From the NCBI GenBank assembly GCA_917880885.1, contig OU862919.1, positions 49,265,058 through 49,329,057 of the forward strand: DNA of 64,000 nucleotides. The letters run 5' to 3'. The notes beneath the pieces were generated by a model. It was not told the origin of the DNA. It was given only the letters and a program-made list of their open reading frames with translations, and ran no database searches. A program made the translations under genes and the position numbers. Below, piece after piece: positions 1-10,720 of this stretch. The stretch comes from Limnephilus marmoratus. Taxonomy: Eukaryota; Arthropoda; Insecta; Trichoptera; Limnephilidae. The first letter of the stretch is position 1. The number at the start of each line of letters is the position of its first letter.

Positions 1-39
1 TTTTAAGATAAGTTTTAAGATTTTCACGGCCAAAAGCAT

Positions 40-286
40 TTTCGTTATTTGTTTTTGGGGTGTTATGCCGTGTTGCGCTACCTCCTTCTTTAGCCAACGT
101 TTCGGACATCGTTGCAGTGTCCATCATCAGGGCAGATCCGCCAGATACCACATCTACCACGATGACACATCTACCGGATCTGCCGGATCTGCCCTGATGA
201 AGGACACTGCAACGATGTCCGAAACGTTGGCTAAAGAAGGAGGTAGCGCAACACGGCATAACACCCCAAAAACAAATAACGAAAAT
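40..286. repeat. Foldback repeat with two hammerhead-like arms
   Basis: Two arms of about 100 bp (40-140 and 184-286) are near-perfect reverse complements around a 43-bp spacer. Each arm, read outward, carries CTGATGA, a 5-bp stem GGACA/TGTCC, then GAAACGTTGG. Relatives lie at 26969-27159 (foldback) and 47018-47110 (single arm). The preceding bases (about 20-40) resemble those before the second copy, so the unit may be longer than the palindrome. Open frames here are only by-products of the repeat. Confidence 0.85.
190..258 (+). ncRNA. Hammerhead-ribozyme-like motif, copy 1 right arm
   Basis: Seen: stem I TGCC (190-193) with GGCA (255-258); core CTGATGA (194-200); stem II GGACA (202-206) with TGTCC (216-220); core GAAA (221-224); stem III GTTG (226-229) with CAAC (249-252). 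This is the order of a type I hammerhead. The cleavage-site triplet NUH is not recognisable: only AC separates stem III from stem I, and the U that should pair with the last A of GAAA is missing. A mirror copy lies on the minus strand at 66-134. It is probably a decayed or inactive ribozyme, or a look-alike. Confidence 0.45.
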
Positions 287-561
287 GGTTTTAAGTTTGT
301 CTTCTGATTTTCAATGCATTTTAGCGGGCTAATAACCATTTTTAAAAAAATAAATTTAAATGCAGTTCTCATTTTCTTTGTAAGACGCAACTTTTGAGAC
401 CCCGGGCATTTCTGAATTCAAAAGTTGAAATAATTGACACACCCTATTGTATAATACAACATTGTGTTTGAAAAATTAACAAATATGCCAACGACCAACA
501 ATAACAATCTTTAGAAATCAATTTTTTGTAGAAACGAGGCGATATGTCTAGAATTTAATTC
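287..561. other. No gene recognised
   Basis: AT-rich sequence with no coding or terminal-repeat signal that I can support. Confidence 0.5.
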
Positions 562-996
562 AAGGCCCGATAGTACCCACTCAACACACAAAGAAGGAGA
601 GATATGTAAATACGAATGTTATAGGGAGCGCGCTAATGTTAAAAACGATAATATTTAATCGAAAATAGTGAATTTTTTTAATAAAACACGACTCGTTTAA
701 AATATTGCAAAAATCTCGAGGGGAATGTCTAAAATGGCATTTAAAGAAACACTGTGAAATTTTTCATACATATCTCTTGTAAAATAATTGAAAACAACTA
801 ATTTATAATAATTTTTGGAGCGTACTTTGCGATTTTTTTCTATAGAAGGAATTTCATATAATTGCCATTTCGGCGTGGGGAATGTGTAGATATTATCTTC
901 AAGAATAACATATATTTTTTTAAGAGCTTTAAAACTTGAAAGTGTTTAAGGAAAATATGTAATAAATCGGTAGAAATGCGGGAAGCCAGGCCTTAA
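562..996. repeat. Dispersed repeat B, copy 1
   Basis: About 430 bp matching 57077-57491 in the same orientation and 33017-33440 inverted. Shared blocks include the stretch around ACTCGTTTAAAAT and the end around AATAAATCGGTA. The ends carry short GGCC-rich inverted motifs (GGCCCG at the left, AGGCC at the right), suggesting a non-autonomous DNA element. No target duplication was fixed and it codes for nothing visible. Confidence 0.7.
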
Positions 997-1429
997 AAAT
1001 GACATATTTCCGGTTGTATCTGGTTATTCCATCTACCGATTTCGCATAACGGCAAAAAACCATAATATCGCTTTCATTAAAGCTTGGATAAAAACAATGA
1101 CGCAGAATCTAAAAATCTACGTAATGAATTCATTATAATTATCTGAAAGTGTATACCTTTCGTGTACGCAATACAAACTGATAGTTAATGAAACTTGAGG
1201 TTATCAGGAGCTCGTACCTATTACATCATCACTAGGGATAACACGTCCATTATTAATTTACTATCGACACTTGGGAATTGCTTAACATCAAGTGGTACAT
1301 CAATTCAAAAGCAATAACCAACTCCACTCCGATTTTCATTTAGAATTTTCTAATACTAAGAGGATTAGTACTGTTGCCACCGTTTATTAATTTCTCAGGC
1401 TAATTTGTTCAGTTTTCGGAACAACTCAT
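997..1429. other. No gene recognised
   Basis: AT-rich, no open frame of note and no clear repeat boundary. Confidence 0.5.
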
Positions 1430-2840
1430 ATAGGTCTCATAGAAACGTGACTCCCTTACTATTAAGTTTAGAAATATGATCTAGAATCTAGACGGTGTTA
1501 GAAAGAGAAAACACCAAGATAATATTCAAATCTAAAAGTTGACAAAATAATTAAAATGTACACCTTTATGATGCCAAAGCTTCCGTCTGCAATTTGAAAA
1601 AAAATTACCGAAGAAACCTTTTATAAATTATTTTTACACGAAACGACAAAAAAGTGAGCTGACGTTTATAATACAAATTATAATTAGTGTCCGACCGAAA
1701 CAGGACTTTCCACCGAAACCGAAACCGAATCTTCGGTGTCTGTCTCGGTTTCGGCCGAAACCGAAACTTTTTTAGACGTGTTAAAAATCGATTGTTTACC
1801 GTTATTTGCTCATTTTTACACTTATTCAGACAGTTAAAACTGTGTTAAATTAAATAAATAAATAAAAACAATAATTGAAGTATGTGAAAAATAATATTTT
1901 TTTTATATTACTTCTATAAAACAAACCAAATTTATAAAAAAATAACAAAACATGTTAATTACTTCTTCGAACAAAAATTTGTCAATAATCAACACTTACA
2001 TTATAAAGGAAAGACTTCATTAATGAGTATTTTAATTTTTATTGCGTTTACAATCACAAAATTCTTTTTAAATAAATGAAATAAAAAATAATAATTGAAG
2101 TACGTAAACAAAAATATTTCATTTTTTGATATCACTGATATAAAACAAATCAAAATTAACAAACATGTTATCTACTTCTTGGAACAAACATTTATCAATA
2201 ATCAACACCTAAAGGAAGGACCTCATTAATTTTGCTGATGATGGCGGGTGACATACGAGCCATGAACTCAGCCGAAGTCAGCCGAACGAGAAGTTCCAAG
2301 AAGTAGTTAACATGTTTTTTTTTATAAATTTTGTTTGTTTTATAGAAGTAAGTAATATAAAATAAATATTATTTTTTCACACACTTCAATTATTGGTTTT
2401 TTGTTTATTTAATTTAACACGTGTTAACTGTCTGAATAAGTGAAAAAAATAAGCCAAATAACAGTAAACAATCGATTTTTAACATGTCTAAAAAAGCTTA
2501 GGTTTCGGTTTCGGCAGAAAATCTACCGAAACCAAAACTGATGCCGAAAGTAGATTTTTGCCGAATCTTGCCGAAACCGAAACCGAACCTTCGGTCGGTC
2601 ACTAATTATAAAACTTTTTTACTTCCGTTATCAGTAATTTTATAAATAGAAAAAACGTTGTAAGCCACTTTAAAAACTTTTTTATGTTTATATTAAAAAA
2701 AATTATATTTATTTTGAATTATAAAATTTGAAAGCATTTTAAAAACAGTTTTTAGTTTTCGGATGCATTAAAAAATATTAAATTTTTTTGACAAAATAAA
2801 TCCGAGGTTCTATTTTTGTCTGAGGGATTAATTATAAAAT
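1430..2840 (+). repeat. Dispersed repeat A, copy 1, split by a hAT element
   Basis: Left part 1430-1684 and right part 2605-2840 together match the uninterrupted copy at 5030-5560, the copy at 35870-36630, and an inverted copy at 18520-18990. The break falls exactly at the ends of the hAT-type element 1685-2604, so repeat A was here first. No coding capacity seen. Confidence 0.7.
1685..2604. mobile_element. hAT-type non-autonomous element (TAGTGTCCGACC ends), copy 1
   Basis: Ends are TAGTGTCCGACCGAA and TTCGGTCGGTCACTA, with flanking 8-mers ATTATAAT and ATTATAAA (7 of 8 match), the target-duplication length of hAT elements. Subterminal repeats of the type CCGAAACCGAAAC occur at both ends. 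The two halves are partly inverted copies of each other (about 1770-1860 against 2400-2490), so the element folds back. No transposase is left. The second copy is 57759-58644. Confidence 0.8.
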
Positions 2841-4070
2841 GACAGGTAAAAAACCCTTTTCATTTGCTCAGCTGGCATTAATACACAAAAATAATTGAGG
2901 TGATTACTAGGCAATGCTAAGTAATTCGAAATCACGAGATTTTGGTTTGAAAATTAGATCGAATTAGATTAATCTTTTTACAATTAACTGCTTTAATGTT
3001 AAAAATCCTACTAACGAACCCCTTTTCGGCCATGGTTTTATAGTATAATGTTAAAAATTTAGAAAATTATGATAAAACATTTAAATGTTTGTGCCAAAGC
3101 TTCGCAAAATAAAATAAAACACGCTTTCTGGCGATGTTTTTCGTGAATAAAACAAAACGGGCGGCAGGAGTTAAACGGAAATTTAAACCTTACCGCCATT
3201 TACATAAGGAGTGTTATTGTTAGCGGCCTGATCCAGAATTTTACACAAGGCGACGTGGTGCATGGAACACGCAGAGCAATTTACATCAAAGAAAACCCAA
3301 CATAATAATATTTACAAAGATATTGAAATACAAAAGAGATACCTATGCTATGATGTCCGCGCGACTGGCGGCGGACTACTTCCTAAAAGGAGTAGTTTGC
3401 ATACGAAAATAATTTGTTCATTTCGTTGATTTTTTGAAGGTGTGCACCAGTATTAGTTAACAATATAGTTTAAATACGGAAATTCGTTAATTTAGTTTAA
3501 CGTTCGTTTAGTTTGTTTGTTAATTATTTGTTAACAATATCGGCGACACCCGGAAGCGCAGTCGCACACAGTAAAAACTGCGAATAGCACATAATATTTA
3601 CATGCAATATCTACTAAAAATATAATATTTTTTGATAAAATTCAACAATCAATCATCTTGATTTAATGAAAAAGCAGGGTGGTTTATTAATACATTTTCC
3701 TTCATCGACCGACATAACATTCTTTATCTTCCTAATTAATCATAAAAATGTATTTTGGTTAAAGGTGCGCTTATCGTGCTGGTCGAATGCATTATTGATA
3801 GATAACACCAGTGGATGCTTATGAGAGCGGCATTTGATGGATGTTACTTAATAATATATAAAAGTTATTATTATTAATAACTAATAAAAACTAGATTTTT
3901 TCTAAAAATGAGAAAACTCCCAAGCCAAAAATGTGTAATTTATTTTTATTTTTTATATTATTTAATAAATGTTACAAAAGTTACATGTTTTTGTGTATTC
4001 TATAAAGTTTTTTTGTAAAAAATGTATATTATTTAATATCTCACACCTTTTTTTAGCAAAGCTCGTGTTA
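2841..4070. other. No gene recognised
   Basis: AT-rich intergenic sequence. Around 3004-3060 a short block resembles 4565-4625, probably pieces of one old repeat. No open frame above 60 codons. Confidence 0.5.
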
Positions 4071-4255
4071 AAAAGGCGGAGACAACGAATGTAGATAATA
4101 ATTTTTATTTAAGTTTAAATAATATATAATTTTTTTTCAATAGATCAAATAATGGATAATTAACAAATTATCCATTATTTGATCTATTAAAAAAAATTAT
4201 ATATTATTTAAACTTAAATAAAAATTATTATCTACATTCGTTGTCTCCGCCTTTT
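4071..4255. repeat. Near-perfect 185-bp palindrome
   Basis: Left arm 4071-4161 and right arm 4166-4255 are reverse complements, with a 4-base spacer and one single-base indel (an extra C at the end of the T run in the left arm). It would extrude as a roughly 90-bp hairpin. A second perfect hairpin follows 1 base later. Confidence 0.9.
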
Positions 4256-4256
4256 A

Positions 4257-4302
4257 TACGATTTTTTCTTTGTTTACTGTTGTAAACAAAGAAAAAATCG
4301 TA
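4257..4302. repeat. Perfect 21-bp inverted repeat beside the large palindrome
   Basis: Arms 4257-4277 and 4282-4302 are exact reverse complements around TGTT. Confidence 0.9.
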
Positions 4303-4373
4303 TATATCAAATAATATGCATTATATATTCTTAGTGTGCCATACATCACCTCGATTTTTTTGTTTTTACTTTA

Positions 4374-4690
4374 ACTCTACACAGCAGGCCCTGAATAAAA
4401 CAATTTCCCTCAGGTCCTAAGTCATCTTTGGGGATGCTGTGTGGAGGGTATTTTAAAGGAAATGATGGAGAGGAAGTTATGGGAAGGAAAAAGTTATGAG
4501 GGATCTTGGGTCGGTGTGTCCAGGAGTGACGGACTTACGAATCCGTCCTTTGCTTAGAAATTCAACATCGCCTACTTACAAACCCCTTTACGGTTATGGT
4601 TTTATTGTATAATGTAGAAAATAAAAATTTTCTGAAAACGAGGCGATGAGTCGAGAGTCCGGCTGGAGAGGTCAACGGACCTCTCTCAAC
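4374..4690 (-). mobile_element. Hairpin-tailed retroposon family C, copy 1, 3' part
   Basis: Matches the family best seen at 63270-63624. On the minus strand it ends with the CCTCAGGG / CTGTGTGG hairpin region followed by an A-rich tail. The rest of this copy appears at 5905-6085, so about 1.2 kb was inserted between. No coding. Confidence 0.65.
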
Positions 4691-4812
4691 ACGCCTCTCC
4701 CGATCCAGCACACTAATAGCCCATTCACATGATTCATTTATCGTTCATTTCGTGATTTCATTCCGCCTCTTTCCCTCGAAATGAACCGTGCGAACACGAA
4801 AGTGAATAGAGA

Positions 4813-4863
4813 CAGTGCCGAAGGAAGCATTCCAACAATGTTGGAATGCTTCCTTCGGCACTG
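4813..4863. repeat. Perfect 25-bp hairpin
   Basis: Arms 4813-4837 and 4839-4863 are exact reverse complements around one base. A further GTGAA/TTCAC pair lies just outside. Confidence 0.9.
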
Positions 4864-5029
4864 TTCACTCGCAACCGGAATTTAACATCACGTGACGCGA
4901 ATGATGTGTGTGAACACTCAAGTGAACAGTCTTTCACTCGCAAATCAGTCGGCCGAAATGTTCTGGCGTGAGGACGAGTAGCCGGAGCGGCTTAAACGTC
5001 AAAATGCTCCGTTTAGTTCGCTATTCGAA

Positions 5030-5560
5030 ATAACTCCTACACGTCTCATAGAAATCGTTGTTTCTCCCTTACTATCATAGTGAAAAATATGACCTAAACG
5101 GTATTGGAAAGAGAAAATAATGCTCTATATATTCAATATAACAATTAACCACAAAATAATACAAATGTACACTTCTATGGAACCAAAGTTTCTGATCGAA
5201 TTTGAAAAAAAAATTATGAAACATTGTGAATTTTCTATGAATTATTTTTATATGAAACGACAAAAAAGTGAGGTGACAGAAACGTTTATAATTTATTTGT
5301 CTAACAAAATAAGTGCGTGTTTTTATTTTTTTTTGTTACCAGTATTTTTAGTTAGAATAAAAGCAAGTAGAGCCATTTTTTAAACTTTTAAAAGTTTACA
5401 TTAAAAATTATTCTATTTAAAAAATTACGTGGTTATTTAATAAATTTTGAAAGCATATTTCATCACCTTTCCAAAACAGTTTTTAGTTTTTGGATACGTT
5501 AATAAATATTCCATTTATATGGATTTTATTGCAAGCCGAGGCCTATTTTGGAATAAAAAT
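5030..5560 (+). repeat. Dispersed repeat A, copy 2
   Basis: Uninterrupted copy of the repeat broken by a hAT element at 1685-2604 and by repeat D at 36135-36385. Open frames of 60-90 codons here are AT-rich by-products. Confidence 0.7.
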
Positions 5561-5904
5561 ATTTTCATGGTGCAAAAATACTGGTAGATATCAGTTTTCA
5601 GGTTATTATTTAACCATATGTTCATTTTATGGTGCTGAAATTTATTTACTGTTTACAAGAATCGCCAATTTCTCGTAATTTAGTTCGACGTTATCGGAAA
5701 TGTCAATTGAAATCGTAAATATTCCCGAACTTAGCCGTCAGCGCCGGACGAATTCCAATGCGGCCGCGACTACTCTCGACGACTTCGTAGCGAGAATGTC
5801 GAGTGAACTCTTCCTTCGAAGGAACCGTCTGAACACTCGATGAAACGAGAATGGAACATTTCATCGAGTAAACCTTCATCCGAGTGAACCTTGTGACTTC
5901 AGCT

Positions 5905-6085
5905 TAAGCAGTTGGTGGGCAGATGCAATCACCGCCAAGATTTGAACAAACTCTACCCCAATATCCCGGGCACCCCTTTTCAGTCACCAAATGTAGCGAA
6001 CCACTTGGGGTGACCTACGGCAGAGCTGTTGGTTCTCGAGGTGGCGGTATACGTACCCGCCTTCCAAATTTGAATATAGGTAATA
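5905..6085 (-). mobile_element. Retroposon family C, copy 1, 5' part
   Basis: Contains the family block around CCACTTGGGGTGACCTA, equivalent to about 63290-63400 reversed. It completes the copy that starts at 4374. Confidence 0.65.
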
Positions 6086-6216
6086 GGCATAAACTCGCTC
6101 GGCAAATGTGATTCAATTAAATTTTAGCTCTAAAGTGGTTTTATTTATTTTGTGAATAAATTATAAGAAAGAAAAAAGGAAATCAAGGGAAACTGTCGTA
6201 GGTAATATTAGCCTTA

Positions 6217-6464
6217 TGGGGTTTTTCACCATCCTCCCAATAGCTTATCCATACACATAATGAATATTTTGGATTAATTCTATAGCATTTATTTATTTAA
6301 AAAGTCTGAGTTTACTATTCGGTACTTGAACCTATGAACAATGGCTACATATAGGATAAATTAGCCGAAGTTTTTACCTGTTGCTAGTATTTATTTGTTT
6401 TTTTTTTTTATTAATATTCGTTATGTGTATGGATAAACTATTGGGAGGATGGTGAGAAACCCCC
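6217..6464. mobile_element. MITE with TA target duplication
   Basis: About 52-bp terminal inverted repeats containing TTCACCATCCTCCCAATAG at the left and its complement at the right, flanked by TA on both sides. This size and target site fit a Tc1/mariner-type MITE. Non-coding. Confidence 0.75.
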
Positions 6465-6770
6465 TAAATATTGTATTTTTTTAAGTAGTATTTTATAAGC
6501 GTTCATTCATTTTAATGAAAAAACATATTTTTTAATGGTTTACATTTCTATTTTTTAGTAATTAACATATTAATTTCAATTCTACTCAACCGAAACGACA
6601 GGAAAAGCCTCATTTTATCCAAAGATTTTTATTTGATATTCTACGTTTAATGTTTCTTCTACGAGAACTGTTGATTTTCCCTACGGACGGACGCGGATAT
6701 GTGATTACAGTAGTCACTGTAAAGAGTAGTTCAAAACTTCCTAGCATAGTGTAAACCGCTCTAGTTCACA
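6465..6770. other. No gene recognised
   Basis: Intergenic DNA up to the CTA flank of TE-1. Confidence 0.5.
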
Positions 6771-6773
6771 CTA

Positions 6774-7207
6774 TAGCCCAGTCAGCCTGTGTTTTTAGAT
6801 GGAACTAAATAGTATAAAGCTAATTTTTTTCCCATCGACTACTACCATTTAGACAAGTGTTTAGCAAAAAGTCCCCGCCCCAACCCCCCTTGCTCCCCCC
6901 CCTGTGCCCCCCCAAACATGAAAAGTGTAAGGGTTTCGTAAATCGCTTCTATCTCGATTACTAAATAACATATCGGATTGCAATTTTTTTTATTCTCTTT
7001 GCTGTAACATTGTCTACAATTAATGTCCAGTTAACTTTCGTCGTAACTTTTACCGTTTGTTTGTAATTCGTATGATAAGGTAAAAATTTGTATATTTTTT
7101 GGCAAGTAATTTTACTTTTTGTCACATAACTTTTTACGCCGACATTTAATGAAAAAATATTTCCCACAAAAGTTGTAGCCCCTATTATTACCTTTAAAAT
7201 GATATAA
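6774..7207. repeat. TE-1 left terminal inverted repeat
   Basis: About 430 bp complementary to 11010-11448 with scattered mismatches. It includes a C-rich tract near 6865-6915 matched by the G-rich tract near 11296-11338. Confidence 0.9.
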
Positions 7208-7730
7208 AATAGTACTTACTTTGTTAGAGATCCAGCGAGATTATCATGGCGGGTTCGGTCGAGGTGGGGCCGGCCGGCGCGGCGTTGCAATGCAAATATT
7301 GTTGTACAGTGAGAGTGTTTTTTTATCTATAAGGTGCACTATTACATTTTCTATAAATAAAACTAATCGAGTCTCGGTGAAACCTAAATTCCTCACTTTT
7401 TAAATTTGTTTCAAATAATAATAAGTATACAGCGAAAATAGGTATTTTGAATAGTTTTTGGTTTAAAAAAGCATATAATATTTTTTAAAGATGTTATTAT
7501 AGAACAAAATAATTGCGGTATCTTAATTTTATGATATCCTAAACTTCTATGAGAAGTTCTTCATTTTCCTCGACTTCAACCAAAGTTACATTGCTGCATG
7601 ATCCGCCACAGCTCACGCACATTTCTGTGCAATCAAGAGATGCTTTAAAGCAGCTACAATTATTTTTGCAAGCCTTTTTGCGTTGCAGGAAACTAAGTTT
7701 ATAACTTCTTCAGGTGCTGGTGTTTTTTTT

Positions 7731-9122
7731 TTAGTGCACTGGGTATAGCATGTTGTCAGTTAAAATCCATCCCCAGTCCGTAGCGCTGATTTCCTTATCT
7801 CCGATCCATTTTTGAATCTGATAGTATGTTCGATAGGCGTGTTGTTCAGCAGCACCAGATGTTGAAGGGAGGGATGCCATGTTAAATTTGGAATTTAATG
7901 ACATTTTTGCAACAGCTTTAAGGTACATTGAATATCTACTGTCATTCAGACTTGCAGACCTTGTGCATCCATATAGTTTCAAGACGAAAGCCTCTCCTAC
8001 ATCTTTGAGAATATTTTTGTCTGCCTGTTTTTCATAAAACTGTAAAACTTTTGTGCGGAGATCATTTGATGAACTTAGCAATTTGTACGCATTAATTTTG
8101 CCTTTGCCGAATAAATAAGACGTGGTATCACATCCTGTGATAGCGTGCAAAAATAATATCACATCCTTCATATCACCAATCTCTTCACGAATCTTGCTGA
8201 TGTCATACGTTGATGGTGTGCCAGAGGGTTTGTGAAAGAATAGTCGCACATTTTGACACTGTGGTAGCCCTAACAATAGAACGAAAAGATCAGTATCCTG
8301 TCCAACAACAACTACAGGCCTCCCACTTTGAATCTGGGAAACATCTATTGCTCTTCCGACCACTTCAGTATCTGCATCTTCCTCCGCCACAATGGTTGGA
8401 ATGTTTGCTTCATTAAGCTTTTGAGAGGGCTGTTCAATAAGCTGGCTTTTGTTTTTAGGATTTGCCAAAAATTCATTTTGCTTCACAGAGCACTCCATAT
8501 TAACGTTGAATTTCATTTCTAGAGATGTTTTTTTACTTCTCCGCATATGTTCGACCCCTTTTGTGGTGGGATAGTCAGGATACCCATCGAATACAACATG
8601 ACAATCTTTCCCATACCGTTTCATTACAGTGTCAACATACTTCTCTATGATGCTGCTATATGTTACTTTGTCAGGCCAAATAACACTGTGCAAAAGATAC
8701 CCTCCATCTACTACATATATTTTTGGGGGCAAATTCTCAAAAACTTCGTTGCTAACTGTCCACTTTTCAAATATTTTCATAAGACTTGATTTAGTTCCCT
8801 TTCTTATCATTTTATTGTTTTCAAATAAAGACAAAGGGTATGGGCTGAGTTCATAGTTGAAGTATTGTTTGAGATTATTTGTTCCTTGAGACATACAAAT
8901 AACCCTATTAAACAGATGATCAGGATTAATTGGCACTTCTTCAGATCTCACATTTATGCCACTTACTACGGAGCCTATAGTTTTAACTTTATTTTTTCTT
9001 TTCAATTTAACATCTGCAAAATTATTTCCTTCGATGACTTTCAAGCAGTTCATTCCTACATCATTCGCTTCATTGCAGTTTACACCCGAACTTGTCACTA
9101 CTAGACCAGAGGATAAAGACAT
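7731..9122 (-). CDS. Longest open part of the TE-1 protein: FEN1/PIN-like nuclease domain
   Basis: 463 codons. Visible motifs: VVDGGYLLH (137-145), VVFDGYPD (176-183), AEEDADTE (246-253), VVGQDTDLF (272-280), HAITGCDTTS (326-335). The spacing and acidic residues fit the FEN1/XPG branch of PIN-like nucleases, whose active site uses an E-x-E/A helix, a (D/E)xDxL strand and a GCD/GSD loop; here all are present. The ATG at 9122 is not a natural start: the upstream frame continues into family sequence after a TGA. The role inferred is metal-dependent DNA or RNA cleavage in transposition; no family member is known to me to have been tested. An asteroid-like cellular homologue is possible but the inverted repeats argue for a transposon. 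Confidence 0.75.
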   Translation of the reverse strand: MSLSSGLVVTSSGVNCNEANDVGMNCLKVIEGNNFADVKLKRKNKVKTIGSVVSGINVRSEEVPINPDHLFNRVICMSQGTNNLKQYFNYELSPYPLSLFENNKMIRKGTKSSLMKIFEKWTVSNEVFENLPPKIYVVDGGYLLHSVIWPDKVTYSSIIEKYVDTVMKRYGKDCHVVFDGYPDYPTTKGVEHMRRSKKTSLEMKFNVNMECSVKQNEFLANPKNKSQLIEQPSQKLNEANIPTIVAEEDADTEVVGRAIDVSQIQSGRPVVVVGQDTDLFVLLLGLPQCQNVRLFFHKPSGTPSTYDISKIREEIGDMKDVILFLHAITGCDTTSYLFGKGKINAYKLLSSSNDLRTKVLQFYEKQADKNILKDVGEAFVLKLYGCTRSASLNDSRYSMYLKAVAKMSLNSKFNMASLPSTSGAAEQHAYRTYYQIQKWIGDKEISATDWGWILTDNMLYPVH

Positions 9123-9244
9123 TAAATCTTTGCTCTGTCAGAAAGGATTATGGATACGCAGCCATCCGAGAAATTTACTAATATCTTGCAAGTCCCTTTC
9201 TCTTCTACTGCATCTTAGTTCAGTGTGCTGTTCGTTAAACTGAG

Positions 9245-9965
9245 TCAAGCAGCCAGAGAACTTCTCGAAAGCCTCACAAATTTGTAGGGATCCAGGAGCG
9301 CAGCAATGAACTTGGTTAGCGTCCGCTCGCTTAATCCTCGTCCATGAGTAAGCACACCTATGGATTTGGATGATCGCATTAATGTCTGCTCTATGGTCAT
9401 GTCCATCCAGATACCGGTAAAAAATCCATCTGTACGCCGAACTGTAAAGAAACCTTTATTGACGAACCTTTCGAAGTCTTCATTTGACATTTTCGTTTGT
9501 ACACTCAACATTTGTTGTAAGTATATTTGTGCGGATTTGGCGTAGAGCAAATGTCCAGCAGCATGGAAATACGGTATCATTTGCTTGGCTGTATTAATGT
9601 GCAAATTCCAATTGCCGATTCTCTCTGCCAGAATAAAGTCTAGAAACAAGTTCACCAATTTAAACTCTTATAGCCACAGTTTTGAAGTTCTACTAGTTTT
9701 AACCAAATCTTCATACACTTCTTCTAGTCTTGTCATTATTTTATTTGGTTTACAATCTCTCATGGCGTCTTCAACAGTTGTTTGTTTGTTTATTGTTTGT
9801 TTATGAATATCCTTAAAGTCGTTTGTAATCATTTCTTTAAGAGATGAACTTTCCTCGAATAGCAGTAATATCAAAGCTGCCTGGGTCATCATGTGAGCTC
9901 TATAAGACCTTGCGTAAGCATGTCCTGACATAAGGTGAGGAATCGTTGATTTTCCATAAACATAA
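9245..9965 (-). pseudogene. TE-1 middle coding block
   Basis: Two open pieces (9668-9931 and 9245-9658) lie in the same frame, separated by a single TAA. The frame extends back to a plausible splice acceptor at 9966-9967. Motifs ERIGNWNLH, PYFHAAGHLLYA and IWMDMTIEQTLMRS are seen. The C-terminal residues before 9245 come from a wrong frame after a frameshift; the other frame restores a family-like block ending HNPF. Function unknown. Confidence 0.7.
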
Positions 9966-10506
9966 CTATTTTAGTCACATCGCTGTGTATTTCTAATGTT
10001 ATTGTATGTATTTATTTCATGTTAACATATTCTTTGCAACCTCTTTACAACTTAAGTACGCTCCATGCTCTGAGCTATATTTTTGTGTTAATATCATTTA
10101 AGATTGAAAAGTCGGTAATTATTATATTTAAAACATGTTCATTCATGAGTTATTTCATAATTTTTCACAGAATTTTATATAAGCAATGTAATGTATTCTA
10201 TATTTTACCACCCTTAGCTGTTGTTATCACATATAATTTGACATTAGGTAACAACATACTAATAACAACTGTTCATATATATTTAATGAGTTTCACCACC
10301 ACCAGCAACATGACACTTTATATGTATAATAATAATAATAATGTATTTCACTTTCTTCTATCAAGCCAATTCGTTTTGAACATGATAAGTGGAATTGTAT
10401 TTAATCTCATACTTTCAGCAAACCTATACAAATCCTGGAAAAAATTAATGAAAAATAAACCTGGTTTTCTCAAGAGTCTTACCACAATTTTCGACAAGAG
10501 GTTCAC

Positions 10507-10720
10507 ATTTCTTCGATTCCACTACCTTCCGTAAAATTTCCTAAGCAACCAAGGAAACTCATTAGAAGATGGAATCCGCCTAGTCTGACGATTACTCCAG
10601 ATATTTCACTTTCTGTAGAAGAACTTGCAACAATGTCTACTGCTGTCAGGAAAAGTGGTTGGTCAAATGTCACAATACAAGGCTGGCCAGCTAACTTCCG
10701 AGGAACTGGCTATTTTAGGA
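10507..10720 (-). pseudogene. TE-1 upstream exon block (GGFHLLMSFLG)
   Basis: On the minus strand a frame reads CIVTFDQPLFL and then VRLGGFHLLMSFLGC, with a stop codon just upstream. It ends at a GT donor at 10506-10505. The plus-strand 171-codon open frame at 10019-10534 overlaps the intron and is hydrophobic and AT-driven; I treat it as chance. Confidence 0.65.

Larger units (their letters stand above)
4720..5900. other. Insertion splitting retroposon C copy 1
   Basis: This segment separates the two halves of one family C copy. It includes a 25-bp perfect hairpin (4813-4863), repeat A copy 2 (5030-5560), and a right portion (5760-5890) with repeated short motifs around CGAATG and CTCGATGAAACG. 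Its own termini are not clear, so it may be several insertions. Confidence 0.45.

Noticed and set aside
10019..10534. 171-codon plus-strand open frame
   Set aside because: Hydrophobic AT-driven composition; it lies over the inferred intron and exon edge of the minus-strand TE-1 gene, whose similarity is far clearer.
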